From positions 1-64,000 of the forward strand of contig CAZBBB010000007.1 of the NCBI GenBank assembly GCA_964490005.1: 64,000 nt of DNA. Reading direction: 5' to 3'. The notes beneath the pieces were generated by a model that saw nothing but the letters and a program-made list of their open reading frames with translations, was not told where the DNA came from and ran no database searches. Origin of the DNA: CAZBBB01 sp964490005. Lineage in GTDB: Bacteria > Planctomycetota > B15-G4. The position numbers were made by a program, and so were the translations under genes. Below, piece by piece: positions 61,826 to 64,000 of this stretch. The first letter of the stretch is position 1; each line of letters begins with the position of its first letter.

Positions 61826-62054
61826 AACCGTTCGGCCGTTGGGCTGGCTCCTCGTCGTGGCGGCCCATTCGGGCAGTCAGGGACGCTCGTTTCTCGGGGC
61901 CCGACCGAACGGCCCGTAGACTAGCGCAGCCCGCCGATCCTTGCACGCCGGCGAGAAAAGCTTTTCGCGCCTTCCGCCGCCGCGTCGCAGGGCGCGGCCG
62001 CCTTGCCCCCCCGGCGCCGCCTCGGCTATTCTCCGCCCCCCGCGCGCGAGCGCT
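61826..62054. other. Intergenic region between ruvC and tRNA-Met
   Basis: About 230 bp without a convincing ORF. TATTCT near 62027-62032, about 22 nt before the tRNA, is the best candidate -10 for tRNA-Met. A TAGACTAG string lies near 61917-61924. Nothing else is recognisable. Confidence 0.4.
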
Positions 62055-62131
62055 GGCGGAGTAGCTCAGATGGTTAGAGCAGCGGATCCATAATCCGCGT
62101 GTCGGGGGTTCGATTCCCTCCTCCGCTACCA
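62055..62131 (+). tRNA. tRNA-Met (CAT), elongator type, with C33
   Basis: A 77-nt cloverleaf: acceptor GGCGGAG/CTCCGCT (G1-U72), A discriminator and encoded CCA (62129-62131). D-arm GCTCAGATGGTTAGAGC and T-arm GGTTCGATTCC are normal. The anticodon stem GCGGA/TCCGC encloses TCCATAA, so the anticodon CAT is at 62089-62091 and position 33 is C instead of the nearly universal U. The body resembles elongator tRNA-Met; tRNA-Ile2 (lysidine-modified CAU) is less likely. Confidence 0.9.
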
Positions 62132-62195
62132 CCCCGCGCCGCCGAGCCTGCCGTTTCGACCGCTTCGCGCCCCCCGGGGGGCCGTTCGGCGGGCT

Positions 62196-63104
62196 TCAGG
62201 GGCCCCGGCGCCAGCGGCCGCACAGTCCGGCGGGCAGCAGGCGCTCGCCGCCCTGCTGCGCGATGGCCAGTTCGCCGGCCTCGATCTCCCCGGCGCCGAA
62301 CTCGCCGAGCAGGTTGCGAAAGGCGAGCGGCGAGGTGCCCACCGCGTAGCACGAGAGCACGACGAAGGCCGGCCCCGGTGCGAGCAGCCCGCGGCAGGCT
62401 TCGAGCAGCCCGGCGACGTCCTTCTCGAACTCCCACAGTTCGCCCTGCGGGCCGCGGCCGTAGGGCGGCGGGTCGAGCAGGATGCCGCGGTAGCGCCGGC
62501 CGCGTCGCGCTTCGCGCGCGACGAAGCGCGCCGCGTCGTCCTCGATCCAGCGCACGGCGTCGTCGGCCAGCGCCGAGCGCTGCGCGTTCTCGCGCGCCCA
62601 GCGCAGGGCCGGCTTGCTGGCATCGACGTGCGTCACGAACGCGCCGGCCCGGCTCGCCAGCACCGTCGCGGCGCCGGTGTAGGCGAACAGGTTGAGCAGC
62701 GCGGGGCGCGGCTCGTGCGCGCGCAGCTCTTCGACGCGCTGGCCGACCCACGACCAGTTGCCGGCCTGCTCGGGAAACAGGCCGATGTGCTTGAAGGGCG
62801 TGGGACGCAGGATGAAGCGCGCGCCGCGATGCGACAGCTCCCATGACTCGGGCACGGCGCGGCGAGTGCCGCGGCCCGGCTCCCAGCGGCCGCCGCGATC
62901 GTTCTCGCGCACGAAGACCAGTTCGGCCGAGTCCCAGTCGCTCGCGGGCAGCGTCGGCCGCCACATCGCCTGCGGGTCGGGTCGGCGCAGGCGCACGCCG
63001 CCGACCTGTTCGAGCTTCTCGCCGGCGCCGCAGTCGAGCAGCGCGTAGCCGTCGACCGGCTCGACGGGCAGCACGCCCGGAGGGAGATCGCGTTCCGCCA
63101 CCAT
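62196..63104 (-). CDS. Class I SAM methyltransferase, RlmI/RlmK-like
   Basis: 302 residues. The SAM motif LLNLFAYTGAATVLASRAGA and the catalytic-region DPPPYGRGPQGE match the rRNA (cytosine/guanine) methyltransferase group related to RlmI and RlmK. The N-terminal 90 residues (YALLDCGAGEKLEQVGGVRL, DPQAMWRP) resemble the leader domain of that group, but the PUA domain of RlmI is missing. The ATG at 63104 fits the N-terminus. RNA modification is the likely role; target unknown. Confidence 0.85.
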   Translation of the reverse strand: MVAERDLPPGVLPVEPVDGYALLDCGAGEKLEQVGGVRLRRPDPQAMWRPTLPASDWDSAELVFVRENDRGGRWEPGRGTRRAVPESWELSHRGARFILRPTPFKHIGLFPEQAGNWSWVGQRVEELRAHEPRPALLNLFAYTGAATVLASRAGAFVTHVDASKPALRWARENAQRSALADDAVRWIEDDAARFVAREARRGRRYRGILLDPPPYGRGPQGELWEFEKDVAGLLEACRGLLAPGPAFVVLSCYAVGTSPLAFRNLLGEFGAGEIEAGELAIAQQGGERLLPAGLCGRWRRGP

Positions 63105-63326
63105 GTCGCTGCGATCATGACATGCCGACGCCGCGGCTTGCGCGTTTCGCGAACGGGGCCTAGAGTCCCCCTCGTCGCGCGGTTCGGGCCGCGGCGGGCG
63201 GATTTCGGGTCGCCCCCGCGACGTACCGCGCGCGTTTGCGGACGTCGTGCTTCGTTGGAGATCTCTCCTCTCCTCGAGACGCGTCGTCGGTGCCGTGCCG
63301 CCGGGGGGCGCGCGGCGCGGCGGCGC

Positions 63327-64000
63327 ATGCTGTGGGCGTGCATCGTGGCCGCGTGCGGCTCGATCACGACGGCCTCGGCGTCCATCCAGGCGTTGGGCAT
63401 CGACGCCGACGCCGCCGAGCGCGAGGCGGCGCCTTCGCGCGACGAGGCGCGGAGCTTCGCCTTCCGACCCGTGCCGGCGCGCGAGAGCGGCCTGGCCTTC
63501 GTGCATCGCTCGGGTCGCGCGGGCGCCGCCAAGGGCTGGATGCTGGAGTGCGTGGGCGCCGGCCTGGCGCTGTTCGACGCCGACGGCGACGGCGACCTCG
63601 ACCTGTACTTCCCGCAGGGCGGCGGCGTCGACGAGGCCGGCGTGCCCGAAGCCGACCCGGAGGGCGACCAGCTCTACCTGAACGACGGGCGCGCGCGCTT
63701 CTCGCGCGCGACGACCGGCGAACTCGGACGCGGCTTCGCCTTCGGCGTGTGCGCGGCGGATGTCGACGCCGACGGCGACGAGGACCTGTTCGTCGCGTGC
63801 CTCGGCGCCAATCGCCTGCTGCTCAACGACGGGCACGGCCGCTTCACGCCGGCTCCCGACGCGGGCGGCCTGGCGGGAGGCGCGCGGGACTGGAGCGTCG
63901 CGGCCGCCTTCGCCGACGCCGACGGCGACGGCGACCTCGACGCCTACGTCGTGAACTACCTCGCGCACGACCTGTCCCATCCCCAGCTCGGCGGCCCGAG
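63327..64000 (+). CDS. ASPIC/UnbV-type VCBS protein, 3' end outside window
   Basis: The frame is open to the window end (at least 224 codons). After an N-terminal hydrophobic segment with a Cys (IVAACGS, possible lipobox) comes SGLAFVHRSG and GAGLALFDADGDGDLDLYF, then DVDADGDEDLFVACLG and FADADGDGDLDAYVVNY. These calcium-loop repeats are typical of the FG-GAP/ASPIC-UnbV proteins abundant in Planctomycetota. The start is uncertain: ATG 63327 lacks basic residues before the hydrophobic core, whereas an in-frame TTG at 63255 would add an Arg-rich n-region. Probably exported. Confidence 0.8.
   Translation, partial: MLWACIVAACGSITTASASIQALGIDADAAEREAAPSRDEARSFAFRPVPARESGLAFVHRSGRAGAAKGWMLECVGAGLALFDADGDGDLDLYFPQGGGVDEAGVPEADPEGDQLYLNDGRARFSRATTGELGRGFAFGVCAADVDADGDEDLFVACLGANRLLLNDGHGRFTPAPDAGGLAGGARDWSVAAAFADADGDGDLDAYVVNYLAHDLSHPQLGGP

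Noticed and set aside
1..64000. CRISPR array, prophage, insertion sequence or integrase
   Set aside because: I found no regularly spaced direct repeats, transposase, phage structural or recombinase motifs.

Overview
The window is about 64 kb of very GC-rich (roughly 72-75 %) bacterial chromosome, densely packed with genes and with no rRNA operon, prophage, transposase or CRISPR array. The mix of genes suggests a Planctomycetota-like bacterium: two TonB-like proteins carrying squalene-cyclase-type toroids, VCBS/FG-GAP and ASPIC/UnbV-type secreted proteins, a PafA-like phosphatase and an AsmA-like giant protein. This is inference from gene content, not from a phylogenetic marker, and other high-GC Gram-negative phyla remain possible.

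Layout. 1-14 kb is housekeeping: a truncated coiled-coil gene, tRNA-Phe, def-ribF, a TPR gene, rpsT, two tandem TonB-like/toroid paralogs, then a coupled minus-strand operon in which a dGTPase-RNase III fusion is followed by mfd and a SurA-like chaperone. 14-25 kb is mixed: a lower-GC stretch with a VCBS lipoprotein and a one-heme lipoprotein, a PafA-like phosphatase, a frameshifted PIG-V-type mannosyltransferase, a redox/iron group (histidine phosphatase, AhpC-type peroxiredoxin, bacterioferritin, Cys-striped lipoprotein), a class V aminotransferase, and a sigma factor/repeat protein/Gly-rich exported protein trio. 25.9-34 kb holds the AsmA-like protein, an aminotransferase and an FG-GAP protein.

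34-60 kb is a surface-polysaccharide locus in two convergent arms meeting near 45.6 kb. The plus arm (35.1-45.6 kb) encodes a KdsC-like phosphatase, a membrane coiled-coil methyltransferase, a capsule synthase, a NodU/CmcH carbamoyltransferase, glycosyltransferases and a methyltransferase. The minus arm (57.5-45.6 kb) encodes FkbM, NeuB, SDR, aldehyde dehydrogenase, NeuA, a full-length transketolase, a second capsule synthase, a GT4 and a Wzm/Wzt-type ABC exporter. Stop/start overlaps throughout both arms indicate translational coupling. Together they look able to make a CMP-activated ulosonic acid, assemble and decorate a glycan, and export it. A sulfotransferase and a further GT4 follow. 60-64 kb returns to housekeeping: ispDF, ruvC, tRNA-Met, an rRNA-methyltransferase-like gene, and the start of an ASPIC/UnbV-type protein.

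The most notable observations are the dGTPase-RNase III fusion, the SxxxH TonB-type segments fused to toroids, the NeuB/NeuA locus with transketolase in place of hexosamine genes, large intergenic palindromes sharing an edge motif, an inverted repeat forming the 3' end of ruvC, a Walker A Lys-to-Glu change in the exporter ATPase, several probable leaderless promoters, a probable CTG start, and a tRNA-Met with C33.
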